Source of the DNA: Chionis minor
Lineage: Eukaryota > Chordata > Aves > Charadriiformes > Chionididae
Assembly: GCA_013398295.1 (NCBI GenBank)
Contig: VZSF01001132.1
Span: 62,001-126,000, forward strand
Direction of reading: 5' to 3'
Length of the DNA: 64,000 nucleotides
Positions 36,640 through 48,169 of this stretch are shown piece after piece (position 1 is the stretch's first letter; every line of letters starts with the position of its first letter). The translations under genes were made by a program, and so were the position numbers. The notes under the pieces were generated by a model, which was not told the DNA's origin, made no database searches, and saw only the letters and a program-made list of their open reading frames with translations.

Positions 36640-36960
36640 AGATTTACCGTACTTAAGAATAACACAGCCTGGGAATGTGCCACGCGAACTAGCACGGGGC
36701 AGGGGGCTGGCAAGAGCGGGGAGCCCACCGCCACTCCCAGTGGCACGGCCCGGAGTTAACCGAGACACGGCGGGTCAAGATCAGTGAGCAACGAGAGCTG
36801 GGGGGAAATCTCCCTGCAGGGTGGGAGCCACCGCGCAGCCTTATCCTCATCTCTGTTTTACTGTGCAACGCGCGATCGAAACACCCGAAGGTGACGGGGA
36901 CCGTCTGCCGTGAGCTCGCTGCCGAACCGCTGCCTTGCCGGCGCAGGACCTGAGCCAGAG
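36640..36960. promoter_or_regulatory. CpG island, candidate promoter
   Basis: In about 300 bp I count close to 30 CpG dinucleotides, including 'cacgcgaac', 'aacgcgcgatcga', 'gcgccg'-type clusters near 36865-36880 and 36935-36945. For this base composition that is about the number expected without CpG loss, whereas most of the window is strongly CpG-depleted. Retained CpG in a bird genome usually marks an unmethylated promoter or enhancer active in the germ line. No TATA box is seen. Orientation is not determined; a strong splice donor 160 bp downstream on the plus strand would favour transcription in that direction. Confidence 0.5.
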
Positions 36961-37118
36961 GTCTGTTTCCCAGCCTGCGGTCACCCTCCCCTTCCTGACA
37001 TCAGGCACCCCCTGCAGCCCTTTCCCGGGGACCTCATCCATCCTGGCTACGATGGTGTGCGGGGAGAAGATCCCTGCAGGGTCACCAGTGCCCCTGAAGT
37101 GTGGCGAGGAGGTGCCAG
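36947..37118 (+). other. Weak candidate exon beside the CpG island
   Basis: A 172-nt segment sits between a possible acceptor ('ccggcgcag') and a strong donor ('gtgccag' then 'gtgagc'). One frame is open throughout and continues 'DLSQRSVSQPAVTL' to 'PLKCGEEVP', but an in-frame TGA at 36911 shows that it cannot begin in the immediately upstream sequence. The acceptor lacks a good pyrimidine tract. It might instead be part of a non-coding first exon that runs from the CpG island to the donor. No homology is recognised. Confidence 0.2.
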
Positions 37119-40100
37119 GTGAGCACTTAGATAAATTTCAGTTGCCGCTGTTAATCCCTGACCCCTCATTAAGCCTCTGCTGACCCTGCTACTTGCTGTT
37201 ACGCAGGTGGACAGCTGTGAATGCAAGACGATAAAACGTGCGGCCGGCTTTACATCATGTCCTCCTGGCTTCATGGGGGTCTTCATGGGCAGGCAGAGGA
37301 GCAGCTGGGCCAGGGACAGCCTTGGTGATGCCAGCGTCTGAGGTCTGAGACAAGTCCCATTCGGCAGTGTGGTTGTGGCTTTCTTGGAAAGCGGGGCTCT
37401 TCTTCACCATGTAAACATCTGCCGAGTGCATACGTCCCAGCCCAGCCCGCTCCATCTCTTCACCAAGCGCTGCAGGAACAGGGTCTCGTGTTTGAGGTCA
37501 ACCCTGATCTTGCGGTCAGGGTTGAGTGGGGCACAGCATCACGGCCCCGAAACAGCTCAGGCCAATTTGTTCCCTAGTGTATAATGAGAGCGATTATCTC
37601 CCCGAGACACCTAAAAGCCTTCCAGCTTCCCAAGGCACAGCCTTGCTGTAGAGAAATGATTTGTGTAGAGCCGTCCTGCCGTGCCGTGAAAACCTGCCCC
37701 CCAGGACACCCGTGCATGGAGACAAGAGCATTTCCCTGGCTCTGAAGAGTTAATGGGTCTTTGGCAGATGGGTCTGCAGCAGACTTCTGGATGCTGCTGG
37801 TTCTCCAGTGAGGTGGGATGGCCCTGCCCAGCTGCAGGTGGGATGTAGGACACCGGAGGACTTCACCTGCCTGGGGATGGGGCTGGCAGGGCACAGAGGA
37901 CGGCGGTGGGCTGCCCGCACCACGAGGCTGGGTGACTCGGAAGAGGGGAGGAGAGGAAGGGAGAGGGCCCCGCCTGCTCACAGAAGTGATGGCAGGACCT
38001 CATCTGTCAGCACAGAAAAATGTCTGGCCAATAAACTTGCCAAACGTCCCTAATAAAGGGCTGGATGTGTTATCATGTAGAATGGTTTTATAGGGGATGG
38101 CCATAAAACGTGCACATTGCCCTTTAAAATGCCAGGACGAGGATTGATTCCAGCGGGGTGGAGGGAGAGGAGGGAGGGGGAAGGAGGCTAATTGGAAAAG
38201 GGGGATAAATCCAGGGGCTCCTTTCTCTGCTGGAGATCCCCAGGGTGTCAGGGAGCGGCGACAAGGCGAGAGTCACTGCTGGGCTAACCTGAGCTGTGCT
38301 GGGATCTGGGCTTCTCTGCTCTGTCCCCTCCAGCGTGAGCAATGCTGAGCACTCTGCTCCTGCTGCCGGCCCAGTCCCACTCCTGCTCCTGATACTCAGC
38401 CCAAGGAAAGCTGCGGTGATGCCTCCACCATCCTCTCCGCTGGGTCTTCCTCTTTTGTGCTTCTTTTAATCCTGTTGTCTCCCCCTTGCCAGTTCCAGGA
38501 GATGTCTCCTGCCTGCCCAGCAGCCCCGTCGCCGGCTCATCTCTCCCTTTCCTGCCTTGTGACTCCACCTCCCTGGTCCCTCTCTGTGGAAGTCCATCAC
38601 TACTGAGAGATGAACCACAGAGGTTGAGGCAGCAGTTCCAGGTCCTCTGCTCCACGGGCAGGGGACAGCCCATCCTTCGGATGCAGGTGTCACTGGGTGC
38701 TCTGGGCTCTGCTTGGGTGAACAGGAGCGGGGGAGCTGCAGGGAGGTCCAGGGTGTGTTTAAGTAGCGATCAATAAATATATTGTACTCCAGCTCGCTTC
38801 TAATGCTGCAGAAAACAGGTAGCATTTTCACTTAATAAATGTCGACAGTCTTGTGGAGCTACAAGACCATCTATTCTGCTAGATAATTTCTGCACAACAG
38901 GGCTGCACACGACCCAATGCCCAGTGTTTATCTACAGCTGGGGCTCACTGGTTGCCGTGGCGGAGGGGCCTGCCTCTGATTTTTCATTTTCTTATTTTAA
39001 TTTCCCTGAACAGAGATACTGGGCAGCCAAACCCCCATGAGGTCTGGTAGAGGGAGAAATAAATAAAAAACTCCTGAAAGTCACTGAAGGCACCGTGGAT
39101 TTGGCCGCTGGGTGGATGGTGGGCAGGTACGGCAGAGACAGAAGAAGAAAGTGCCAGGAAAAGTCGGATTTTTGTTGGCAAGGACTGGTTCAAAAATGTT
39201 TTGCCATTGTGCGTTTGTTGATATGTGCCAGATCTCACTCGTCTGCCTATTCTGCGCGTGTGGTGCTGCCGGATTTCGGATTGGCAGTGGTCCTGGTGGT
39301 CCCCATTGGAGCACCTGTGGGAGGGAGGGGGACTGCAAGCAGCGCGCCTGGGTTTGCAATGGGTCCCTCGGCTCTGAAAATGCTCTTTGGCCATCAAAGA
39401 GCATCTTGGTGACCAAACACAAGAAAAATTGGAATGCCTGTTTACTTCCATCACACATACAAAAAATAACAGTTTTCCCATCAAAGTTCAAGGCGAATCA
39501 ATATATTACAGTACGGACCTGTGTCTACGAACATGACTAATGGATGTGGTGTATTGTGAATTTGGGTGAGAGCGTAGTTTTTGCTATTTAACTGGTTTTT
39601 CTGGAAAGCAGGGAGATGATGTGAAATGCAGCCCAAGCCGATGAGTCTCATCTGACTATCTCATACTGTGGCCCTGCTTAACGGGAAAGTAAGTCAGGTT
39701 TTTTCAGTTGAGGGACTTCAGGTGTGAGACAGATTTTGAGTTCTCCAAACCTGTTGCACAGTTTCAAAGTTCAGAGCAACGTCCAGGTCCCAGCCTGAGA
39801 CACATCTCTGAGGTCTGTATTTGCTTCTTTGCTACCTTTTGGCTCACGCCCATCTCTACTATACCCATCACGGTAAAATATGCATTGAACACAGTTTTAG
39901 TTCTGGATTTGTAATTAAATTTAAGGGCTGGTAAATTCTGCTATGAGCATTTTTCTGGCTCCCTTCCTAAGCATTTGGTCTATTCAACCAGTACTTGTGT
40001 TTTGCAGATGCTATTCTATGTTATATTGCCAGCCGCAAGTACGAAAAAAATGTGTGATTTAGAAAAATACTAATACATTGAGGTCAAAGGATTTTTTTCA

Positions 40101-40360
40101 ATGTTTGTTAGAGCTGTAAACTTATGGGGCAGGTGGGAATATCATCCTACCACTTGACTGCAAGAACTGTGACTTTTCCACTTCTTCATAAAGCTTACGA
40201 TCAAATCATAAGCATGACAGTACTGCCTGTAGTTGCTTTCTGAATTAAAACATTTCCTCTGACATCCAGAAATAAAGACAATGAAATCTTCAGGTAGGGT
40301 TTAGTAGCTCACCTTGAAAGTATTTCATCTCATGCTAAATATTAAGCCATGTAGTGATGT
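37119..40360. other. GC-richer non-coding DNA
   Basis: No gene is supported, although the stop-codon density is low and several frames over 100 codons overlap on both strands (38284-38831 and 38984-39540). 'aataaa' occurs at several places (for example near 38772). An inverted repeat of 7 bp is at 38085-38109. The composition returns to AT-rich after 39540. Confidence 0.4.
38085..38109. repeat. Short inverted repeat GTTTTAT / ATAAAAC
   Basis: Two 7-base arms pair perfectly around an 11-base spacer. Each arm resembles a TTTAT-type homeodomain (CDX or HOX) site, so this might be a paired binding site; that reading is inference only. Confidence 0.4.
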
Positions 40361-40643
40361 CTGGGCACTTGTCTACGTTCAGACCCATGGGAGAATTAAG
40401 TCAAATTCACTTTTAAAGGGGATTAATTAAACTGCATCAGGACTCTGTTTCAGCACTCAGAATTAAGATAAATTGAAGTAAGGCCCCTTTAATTTACATT
40501 TTAAGGAATGAACTGAAAGAGATGAGAGACCTCTTTGACATCAAATGAGAGTGTCCAAGGAGCTGCTGGTGTGATTTGACTAATCTATTTTATTTTAGAC
40601 CTTATTCAGTTCAGACTGAATGATCTAATATAGACAAGCCCTG
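40361..40643. mobile_element. hAT-type non-autonomous DNA transposon (MITE)
   Basis: The left edge 'ctgggcacttgtctacgttc' is an inverted match of the right edge 'tatagacaagccctgag': both give a CAGGGC..TTGTCTA type end, the style of hAT (Charlie-like) termini. Inside, 40394-40410 ('attaagtcaaattcac') and 40571-40585 ('gtgatttgactaat') form a second inverted pair, so the element could fold into a long imperfect stem. It is about 283 bp and has no coding capacity; a transposase from a related element must have moved it. I could not find a clear 8-bp target duplication. Elements with the same ends are widespread in turtle and bird DNA. Confidence 0.55.
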
Positions 40644-43317
40644 AGACCGTTGAGACTGGGTGCGGTTGTACTGGGAATATCTGCCTTTCCAGCTGTTTTC
40701 TGAGGGAGTAGAAGACGTGTAAGAAGCACAATACACTATAAAATGAGGCAGGCAGTCTTGGTCTGCACAGACCCACAGTGATGCTGTGGAGCTTTCACAT
40801 GTTGAGCTAATGCCCAGACATACTCTTAAAAAATCAAAATTGCAGATCTTTCATCTGGGATAGGAAATCTCAGTAGAGAAGGTAAACTGGAGATAACTGC
40901 TCCAAAATGCTTTTTGCTAGGTTGATTTTTGTCCCATATCATGTTGCTTGGGATCTCTTGTTTGCTTTTTTTTTTTTTTTAAGGTTTAATCAGCTTTTTT
41001 GAACATTGAGAAAAGTTTACTTTTGAGTGAAGACTCAGCCTCATTTAGTTAATTAGATACCAAGGTGATGTGTGCACTGTCTACACTTCTGACAGATTCT
41101 TATTCTTATCCCTGCCATCAGTTACTTGGCTGTGAAACGTGTCTCAACGCTTGCCAAGATTTCTGAACGGAGTTGGTGGTGTGGGATTTCTCCACCTTTT
41201 GGTTCCTATTTCAAGATAAAATAAGTTTTCTGTTTACTTTGGTCTTTTTATTTCCTCCTTTCTCTTTTATTCTGGAGATCAGGTCCCTTCTAACTGAGGA
41301 CCTGACATTGAGTAACTCAGCGTCTTGGAGACAATCTGTAAAGTATCCGTGGACACTTCTTTTTAAGAGAAAAACTGCCCAACTTCCCTTTCTGAGGCAG
41401 AGGGGTTCAGAGTAGGGGAAGCTCATGAGATTGTTCCTTCAAACCTTGTGCCAATGCATATTCAAATAGGATTTTCCTAATTTCCAAACAAAGCTATTAC
41501 GTTCATGAGTCTAAGTGCCTGAGGAACATCTGAGGAACATCCTGTGTCTTGGAGCTCAAGCTCCACCTGTGTCATGAACCTACCAGCAGGCCTTCGAGAT
41601 CTCAATGTGGGGACAAAACACCATGCTGCCCCAAAACCCACTCACATGTCTCCTGATCAATAGTCTCCTGAAGCCAGTGCAAGACACCAGACAGAACACC
41701 TTGTGAAAGAGTTGCCCAAGCGCCTTGTGGAGCCCCTGGAAAATGCCAGGAGCAAGTCTGGGCCAGCCTTTGTGGTCCTTTAGGGAGCTTGGGCATCTGA
41801 GGTGGGTTGCACCAAGCCACCAGGGAGCCATGTGGATTGTGAGGGCTTGCAGGGTCTCTGAAAGCCCTGAGAGGAGTCTGCTGCACTGACAAGTCCTGTG
41901 AGAGGCTGTGGGTGCTAAGGACAGAGGTCATCCAGTGTGATGTGCTAAAGATCGTTTAGCAGGTCCTGGAGGAGCTAAGACAAATCCTACAGGTTATCGC
42001 ATGTTTTCCTTGTTACCAGATCATGCTGTTTCTCACTTGGTTGTTCCTGTGGGTGCTGGGTATGATGTTCTCCTAGTACAAGACTGAGCCTGGGACTTTG
42101 TATTGAAGGACACTTGGAAGGCAGATGAGCTGCAGGAGGAAACCACACAGGAACAGCCTGGGAACTGGTGGTTTTGCTGGTCCTGGGCAGGGAGACTGGG
42201 GACCTTTCCCATCCCTTCACTAGAGAAACAGCACAGAGTTTTCTGAGCTGGAAAATTACGCTCTTTTCATCAGGTGAATCCAAAGCCAGGAATTAATTTT
42301 GGAAGAAGGGTTCCCCATATTACAAGTTCCAGCTGCATCCAAACAGGTTCAGTGTAGCTCTGCTGAATGCTTTTCTGAGCCCTGACAATCTTTGGAAGGG
42401 AATCCAGTCCTCCCCGCCAGATGCCCAAGAAGGTTAGCATCAGCGCTGGATGCAATTTCTACAACTTCTGCACAAAGCATCTTAGCAATGGGCTCGGTGG
42501 CTGGTGCAGAAAGCTCCCGGTGCTCCACTTCATTGCGCTTTCCTGAATGTTGGTCATGGCTGTGCAAGAAATTGTTGTTTGCAAAAAGGCAAATGGCTCC
42601 AAAGAGGACACAGTAAATGTAGTCTTGCGTTATACTGGGGAAAATTAGGGTAAGGGTACTGCCCTGCCTCTCATATTAGCACTGCCTTGCGCAGAGTGCA
42701 TGAAGGGCCACGTGCTTTAGGAGCAGGTTCATGATTTTCTTACTTCCCATCACCCAGCACATCTAACCCCTGGATGGGATTCAGTCATTTGGTACATGGG
42801 AGTGTACCAAGGTAAAACTTCAAATCCTATACCTCAGTGCCAGATAAATGTTCTCCCAAATTAAACTGAAGCCAAAGTCTGTTGGTTTTGCTTTTAAAAG
42901 CTAATGATATTTTCTTTTCCTCATAGAAGCAGTTGATGGACCAAAGGCTGTTCATGTGGTGTTTGCTTTCAGAGAATGATGAAAAAAGAGAAGGCCTGGA
43001 GAGGGTAAGGAGTTGAGAAGCAAGAGGAATTTTTTTGAGCTTTCATAGAGTTGCAGAAGTTTTAAGGAGACTGTTCAATTAATCTGAGCTAATCTGAGAA
43101 TATTTCATTTTGACCCAGAGCAGGAGAAGCATTCGAACTAATTATGGCCTCCTTCCCAATTTTGGTTGTCACAGAAGAATTCCTCAGTGGGAAAGAGCCT
43201 TTTCCAGAGGCATGAGGATGTTGGACTGGACAGAGATACCCTGGCTGAGCAAAGATAGTGAAGCTGTCTGCATGACCCAGGGGACTATCTGAGAGGAGAG
43301 GCATCATCATCTGATCC
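40644..43317. other. Non-coding DNA
   Basis: No gene is supported. There are a poly-T run near 40969-40980, an 11-bp tandem duplication at 41519-41540 ('ctgaggaacat' twice), and a 117-codon minus-strand open stretch around 42349-42690 described among the findings. The segment 41580-42000 has no repeat family that I recognise. Confidence 0.4.
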
Positions 43318-43815
43318 AGATCACAGGATAATTTAGGCTGGGAGGGACCTCAGGAGGTGTCTAGGGCAACCTTCTGCTAAAAACAGGGTCAGCTATGAGT
43401 TTGGAACAGGTTGCTGAGGACTTTATCCAGCTGGGTCTTGTAAACCTCCAAGGATGGAGGTGATACATGCTCTGAGATGCATAGGCTGTCGAAGCAGCCT
43501 TCCCCAGTGCTCGGCTGTCCTCATGGAGAAGAAGTTTTTCCTTTTTTCTAGCCTGAACCTCTGCTGTCTCAGCTTAACCCAGATTGGTCCTCCTAGTTAG
43601 ACATCATATGCAAAGTCTGTTGCCTCCTCCAAGTCATTGCTGAAGAAATGGAACAGGACAGGTCTCAGAATAGACCAGTACGGTACTCAATTTATCACTG
43701 GTTTCCATGTAGAGAACAACCCTTTTGCTATGACACTCTAAGCCCCGCCTTTGACCATCTTTTTACCTGTCTGGTTGTGCACTCATCCAGATTGTCTGTC
43801 CTAGCTTGGATCTAA
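43318..43815 (-). mobile_element. CR1 LINE fragment, 3' half
   Basis: In reverse complement, the copy begins with the 3' UTR ('tcacaggataatttaggctg', 'gagggacctcaggaggtgtc'), then 'cctccaaggatggaggtgat', 'agcctgaacctctgctgtct', and further up ORF2 'gaacaggacaggtctcagaa' and 'ctttttacctgtctggttgt'. About 500 bp are preserved and the frame is broken. It belongs to the main avian CR1 group. Confidence 0.85.
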
Positions 43816-46129
43816 GAGTATGCATGTAAATGGCATCTACTGCTCTTTAGCTGGTGGAGCTCAGTGTTGATAAGGGGAGATACAATGAGTTTTGAGCTCA
43901 TCTGTTCTCCAGGCAGGCTGCTCTAGGCTTGTGCAGAACCACCTACAAGGCCTTCAAAGCAGTCCTAAAGATCTTCTGGAGAAACTAGATTTTCCCCTCC
44001 CTCTGTGTCACGTGTCATTTTGTTGGGGACACCCCAGCTGTTTATTGTGTGGGCTGGATCATCCAGCCAAGAACTAGAATTCCATCTCCTCCCTCACCCT
44101 CATTCCCTCTGCTTGCCCAAAATCAAAAAAAAGGGAGAAGAAATGCTCACACTAGCGGTGACTGCAGAAAGCTGGACTGAGCCAGGACTGGGTGAGGCAG
44201 TATTTACTGGGATCAGAGGGTTATGGGGAGCAGAGTGCAGAAATGCTAAGAGAGAATTACAATTGCTTCTTTCCCTTTTTATTTTTTCTTCTTCCTCTCC
44301 TGTCATTGGTTTTTCCTCCTAGGTGTTGGGGTCTTTTCAGAGGCAATCATTACTGTTAATGATTTTAGCTTGTTGGCTATTATCACATTTGTGCCTGGGG
44401 ACTGCAGCCGGCTATCTAGGCTCTGGCAGGCCTTGACAGCAATCAGCCCCTTCCTGCTTTGCACTAATTTTCTCAGGGAAGCTCAGAAGAAAATACTTTT
44501 TTGTTCATTTTTCTCTGTTTTCTGTGCATCTCTCCTTTCCCTCTTCTTGGCATCTGGCCTCCTGTCTCTGGGAACTCTGCCCCAGAGAGGGTCCACACTG
44601 GGAATGCCGGTGGAGAAACCCACAGCAAGGTGTGAGGCACTTGGATGTAACTGGGAGAGGAAGCATCTCCTGGGAAGAAGCACCCTGGCTTTTGTTATTC
44701 ATGCTGTGTTTGGACCCAGCCCTACATTGCCGCTGATCCCCCAGCTGTTACGGAGAAAAGAAGAGATCATTGTAGTTATTTTATGAACAGTGTACGTGGA
44801 TCTTTTTCAGTGGCTGAGGCTGAGCTCAGAGCTTTTACAGCCTTGAGTTTAATATTCTCTTTTTTCTCTCCATCATCATTTTATATTATTCAAAGCAAAT
44901 CAGACGGCCTTTGAAGAACAGCTCAAAGCCTTTTTTCTTTCCTTCTTTCTTTCTGGTTTTTTTTAATTTTTTTTTTTCTTAAAGGTGGGAAAGAGTTGGA
45001 GCCACCTGGTACATTTCCTTTCTCAATTCACTGATTTTTATTCATTGGGGAAGAGACTGCTTTGCATCTCGTTCTTTAAAGGAGTGTAAAAGGCAGGTAA
45101 GATCTGTATTTCTAAAAGCCCACAAAGAGAGTGCTTTTCTGGAAGGGTGACCAGCATCGTCCTTGCACTGAAGCAGCCTGGCCAGTGGAAATGTGACTGC
45201 TCATGTGTGGAAGGGCTCTGGCTTGGAACCACAGCTACACTCAAGAGCTGCAGAACAAAATCATCGCTCTGAGACACTCCACTGACAACGCAGACTAATC
45301 TTGCGGGCTGAGAAGCTCCAAAGACCATTGAATCAAGTGGGGTGACCGTCAGAAAACAGGTTTCCCAGCTGCAAGTTGCCTTCTGGAGGGTTTTGTGTGC
45401 TGGGCAGTGCTTTGAGAAGGTGAGCATTTCCAGAGGAAAGTGTCTTCCCCTCTGGAGAAGTGGCCTGAAAGCAGAGATCCCAGGTTGCAGCTTGGAAGGC
45501 GTCAAGGCGTCAGCTCTCGTGTTTGCCCTAGGATGCAGCAGGGAGCTCAGTAAAACATCCCCTCCACAAAACACAAGTGACAGCTCTTGGTTCTGCAGAA
45601 ATTTGGACATGCGAAGGCTGAGAGGCTCTGTGAAGAGATTTTGCCCAGCTGACTAGTTCTCAGGTAGACACCGTTGCCCTGCTGCTATTTTTTGCAAGAG
45701 AAGCAATTTCAGCTCAGTCAGAGTTAAAACACACACCTTGGTCACAGCCTGCAGGAACCTGTAACCTTTAGGTCGGTCCAGGAGGAAAAGTAGAGTTTTA
45801 CTGGTTTTGTACGTGTCATGCTGTCACGTTGCTCCCCACCTGTTACAGGTGCTAAGAGCACTGTGTGCCAGCACCAGAGGATGTCCTGGATGCTTCTGTT
45901 TAGCTGCCCCTTTTCCCCTCTATTTCGGGGAGCAGAGAGATCCCTGAGAAACAGTAGTGCCATCTCCCATCTCTCTCCTTCCTGTCTGCTTGCTCCCCAA
46001 GAGGCTGCTGCTTGGGGCTTTCCCAGGGCACGCGATGACTTTGCATGGCAGTGGGGTGAGAGCACCAACCCACCGGTGCACTGAAAACATGAACATGTGG
46101 ATCTTCTCCCCACCAATTAGGGAGCTTCC
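43816..46129. other. Non-coding DNA
   Basis: A pyrimidine-only run is at 44929-44954 and a T-rich run follows to 44980. The longest open frame of the window (190 codons, minus strand, 45038-45610) is here; it has no domain, signal peptide or repeat and is what chance would give in 64 kb. No gene is called. Confidence 0.45.
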
Positions 46130-46480
46130 TGACCTGCCGATCTCTGCGGCTCTCACCACTCTGAGAGATGCAGCATAAAACAAGTCATCAACCCCAAAGG
46201 TAATGGCCTCTCTGGGCAGGTTGCCAGTCATTTGATATCTTCGCTAATCATCTAGAAGTGGAAGTAAACAGCATGTTAATGAACTGTGTGGGTGAAGCTA
46301 AACTGGGAGGAGCTAGAGGGGCTGGTGTGGACAAAGGAAATAAAACAAAAGGACTTGGGGAGGTTGGAAAGACAAGCAGGGAATTACAGCTTGATGTTTG
46401 GCTTGGGAACAATTTGAAGGAATACAAGTGGGCAGGGGAGCAGAGACAAAGGGCCACTTTAGGACATTTAAGTGCCTTGG
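46130..46480 (+). mobile_element. CR1 fragment, internal ORF2 segment
   Basis: 'catcatctagaagtgg'-like and 'gaagtaaacagcatgttaat' followed by 'gctaaactgggaggagctag', 'gtggacaaaggaaataaaac', 'aaaaggacttggggaggttg' and 'atttgaaggaatacaagtgg' give the order of the conserved ORF2 region that ends the reverse transcriptase in old CR1 families. Its first 170 bp match the copy at 48170 well, including the unusual stretch 'aaaacaagtcatcaacccca'. Confidence 0.6.
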
Positions 46481-46930
46481 GGTGGACTTGAAGAGGAAAT
46501 TCAAGTTCTATCTGTCATACAGCTCAGCCATAAACTGCTGAAAGTCGGGATGCAGCAGTCTCTGTCCATAGGGTGGTGGACACAGGAGCACCTATCTGGA
46601 ATAGATTGTGATGCCTTTGGCCAGGAAGGTGTTGGGAAGGCTGGCAGCAATGTGGAGGAGAAGAAAAATCACAAGTAATGCCAAAAACACTGCAAAAAAG
46701 GTCTCTGCCCCACATGAGTGGCTTTGATGGAGGGCCATTGAGTGAAAAACACTACCCAGTGTGCTTGAAATTGCAGCACATCAGGGAGAGAGTTACTTGA
46801 GCAGAACAGGGACATTTATAAGCAGCCGCACAAAATTGGGAAAGGAAGAATTTCACTTGAATGCACCACATCAGTTCCTAGTGGCAGTATCTGATGAACT
46901 GTGGGCTATTAGGAGACTCATGTAGAGAGT
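46481..46930. other. Non-coding DNA between CR1 pieces
   Basis: The sequence may be decayed CR1 that links the pieces at 46130 and 46940, but I cannot align it. Confidence 0.3.
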
Positions 46931-46939
46931 AGACTCGGT

Positions 46940-47120
46940 TAGAGACCGTATAAAAAGTTTGGCTTGCTTAACCTATCTAGCTGTGGGCCCAGAAGGGACC
47001 CAGTGGTTCCCCGTAAATACCCTTGTGGGCAGAGGTTTATGGCAGTGCTAGAGCAGAAACAAGCTAGTGTAAACTGGTCTTGAGTTGAGTGAGGAACTTG
47101 GACGTAGTTTTCCAACCCTT
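46940..47120 (+). mobile_element. Probable CR1 ORF2 end, same element as 46130
   Basis: 'ggcttgcttaacctatctag', 'cccgtaaatacccttgtggg', 'gcagaaacaagctagtgtaa' and 'actggtcttgagt' match in order the late ORF2 part of the same old CR1 families. The distance to the 46130 piece suits one decayed insertion. Confidence 0.4.
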
Positions 47121-48169
47121 TTGTGGTGATGGCTGACAACTGCCTCATCTGGAAAAAGGAAGGAGTGAAGAAAGAGCATGTTCTGAACATGGCTCAGACT
47201 TAGCATTGGAAATTATTATGGTGATAACAGGGGCTGAATGGTTTCCACAGCAGTGGAAAGTCTTATGTGGATAGTATTTTTAGTCTAGGTGTGCAAGGAG
47301 TGCAAGGTGTGCTAGAGTGCACTGGCCCAAGGTGGGCAGCACTGGAAATATCATGATCAGAGATGGTCAAAATTGTCTGAATTAGAATTTTCCAGTGACT
47401 TTTCTGTTGACATTTTTGCCAGATATTGGAAGATTCTGAATGTGCCAATTTCCCTTCACCCTTCCTTCCTGCTAGCTTTTCCTGGCCAAAACGCGCCAAA
47501 CCCAAAACCATATTAAAAAGAAAAAGGGTAAATATTTAACGAAAATTTGCAGCCAGTTCTCTGCTCTGTTCACAACAGAAGAGCTATTGCAGGACACCAG
47601 TCCCCCTCACCCTTGTCTGAGCTTTGTCCTCACTCAACAGATTGCCTTGGGTTCATTTTATACTTGGCCTGGGTTACTAAAAACATTTTCTGAGTTCCTG
47701 AGTTGAACCTACACTTTTCCTGCATCTCTGCAATGTTCCTTGGAGGAGTTTGCCTGAGGGAAGGATATGAAAACCTCAAGAGTCTGAGTCATGAATGTGG
47801 GTTTTTCTGCAAGAAGTTAAATCCTTGAGCCAGAGCAGGTTAGACAATGGACTGAAATTAGTCAACAAGTTTTTTGGCTCGGCTTTCAGATGGAAAACAG
47901 GATGGAATTGTGATACAAGGAGCCTGGAAAGAGATTGGCCTAAAATTCATTCCTAGATATGAACTCATTGACACCAAACCAAGGGATTTTAAGGGGCTGA
48001 AGGGATGGCAGGGGCTTATTTCAAGTGAAAGGTCCACATAACGTATCAGAAGAACGTCCATGAAAGGAGGACCTGACTGAGGTGTTTAAAGACAAACCAG
48101 AGCAGGAGATTTACTAGTAAAGGCAAGCAAGCCACCTCTCTCATCTCTGCTTGTGGTTCAGGCCTTTCC
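47121..48169. other. Non-coding DNA
   Basis: No gene, RNA or assigned repeat was seen. Confidence 0.45.

Noticed and set aside
37240..37560. Minus-strand coding-like stretch with a possible frameshift (pseudogene)
   Set aside because: The peptides are low in complexity and change frame without any recognised protein; CpG-rich composition explains the open frames.
42920..43010. Acceptor-like 'tttcttttcctcatag' with a donor-like 'gggtaagg' as an internal exon
   Set aside because: The enclosed stretch has no frame with coding character and such pairs are common in AT-rich DNA.
45038..45610. Longest open frame of the window (190 codons, minus strand)
   Set aside because: There is no domain, signal or repeat. 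In 64 kb read in six frames, roughly one frame of this length is expected by chance.
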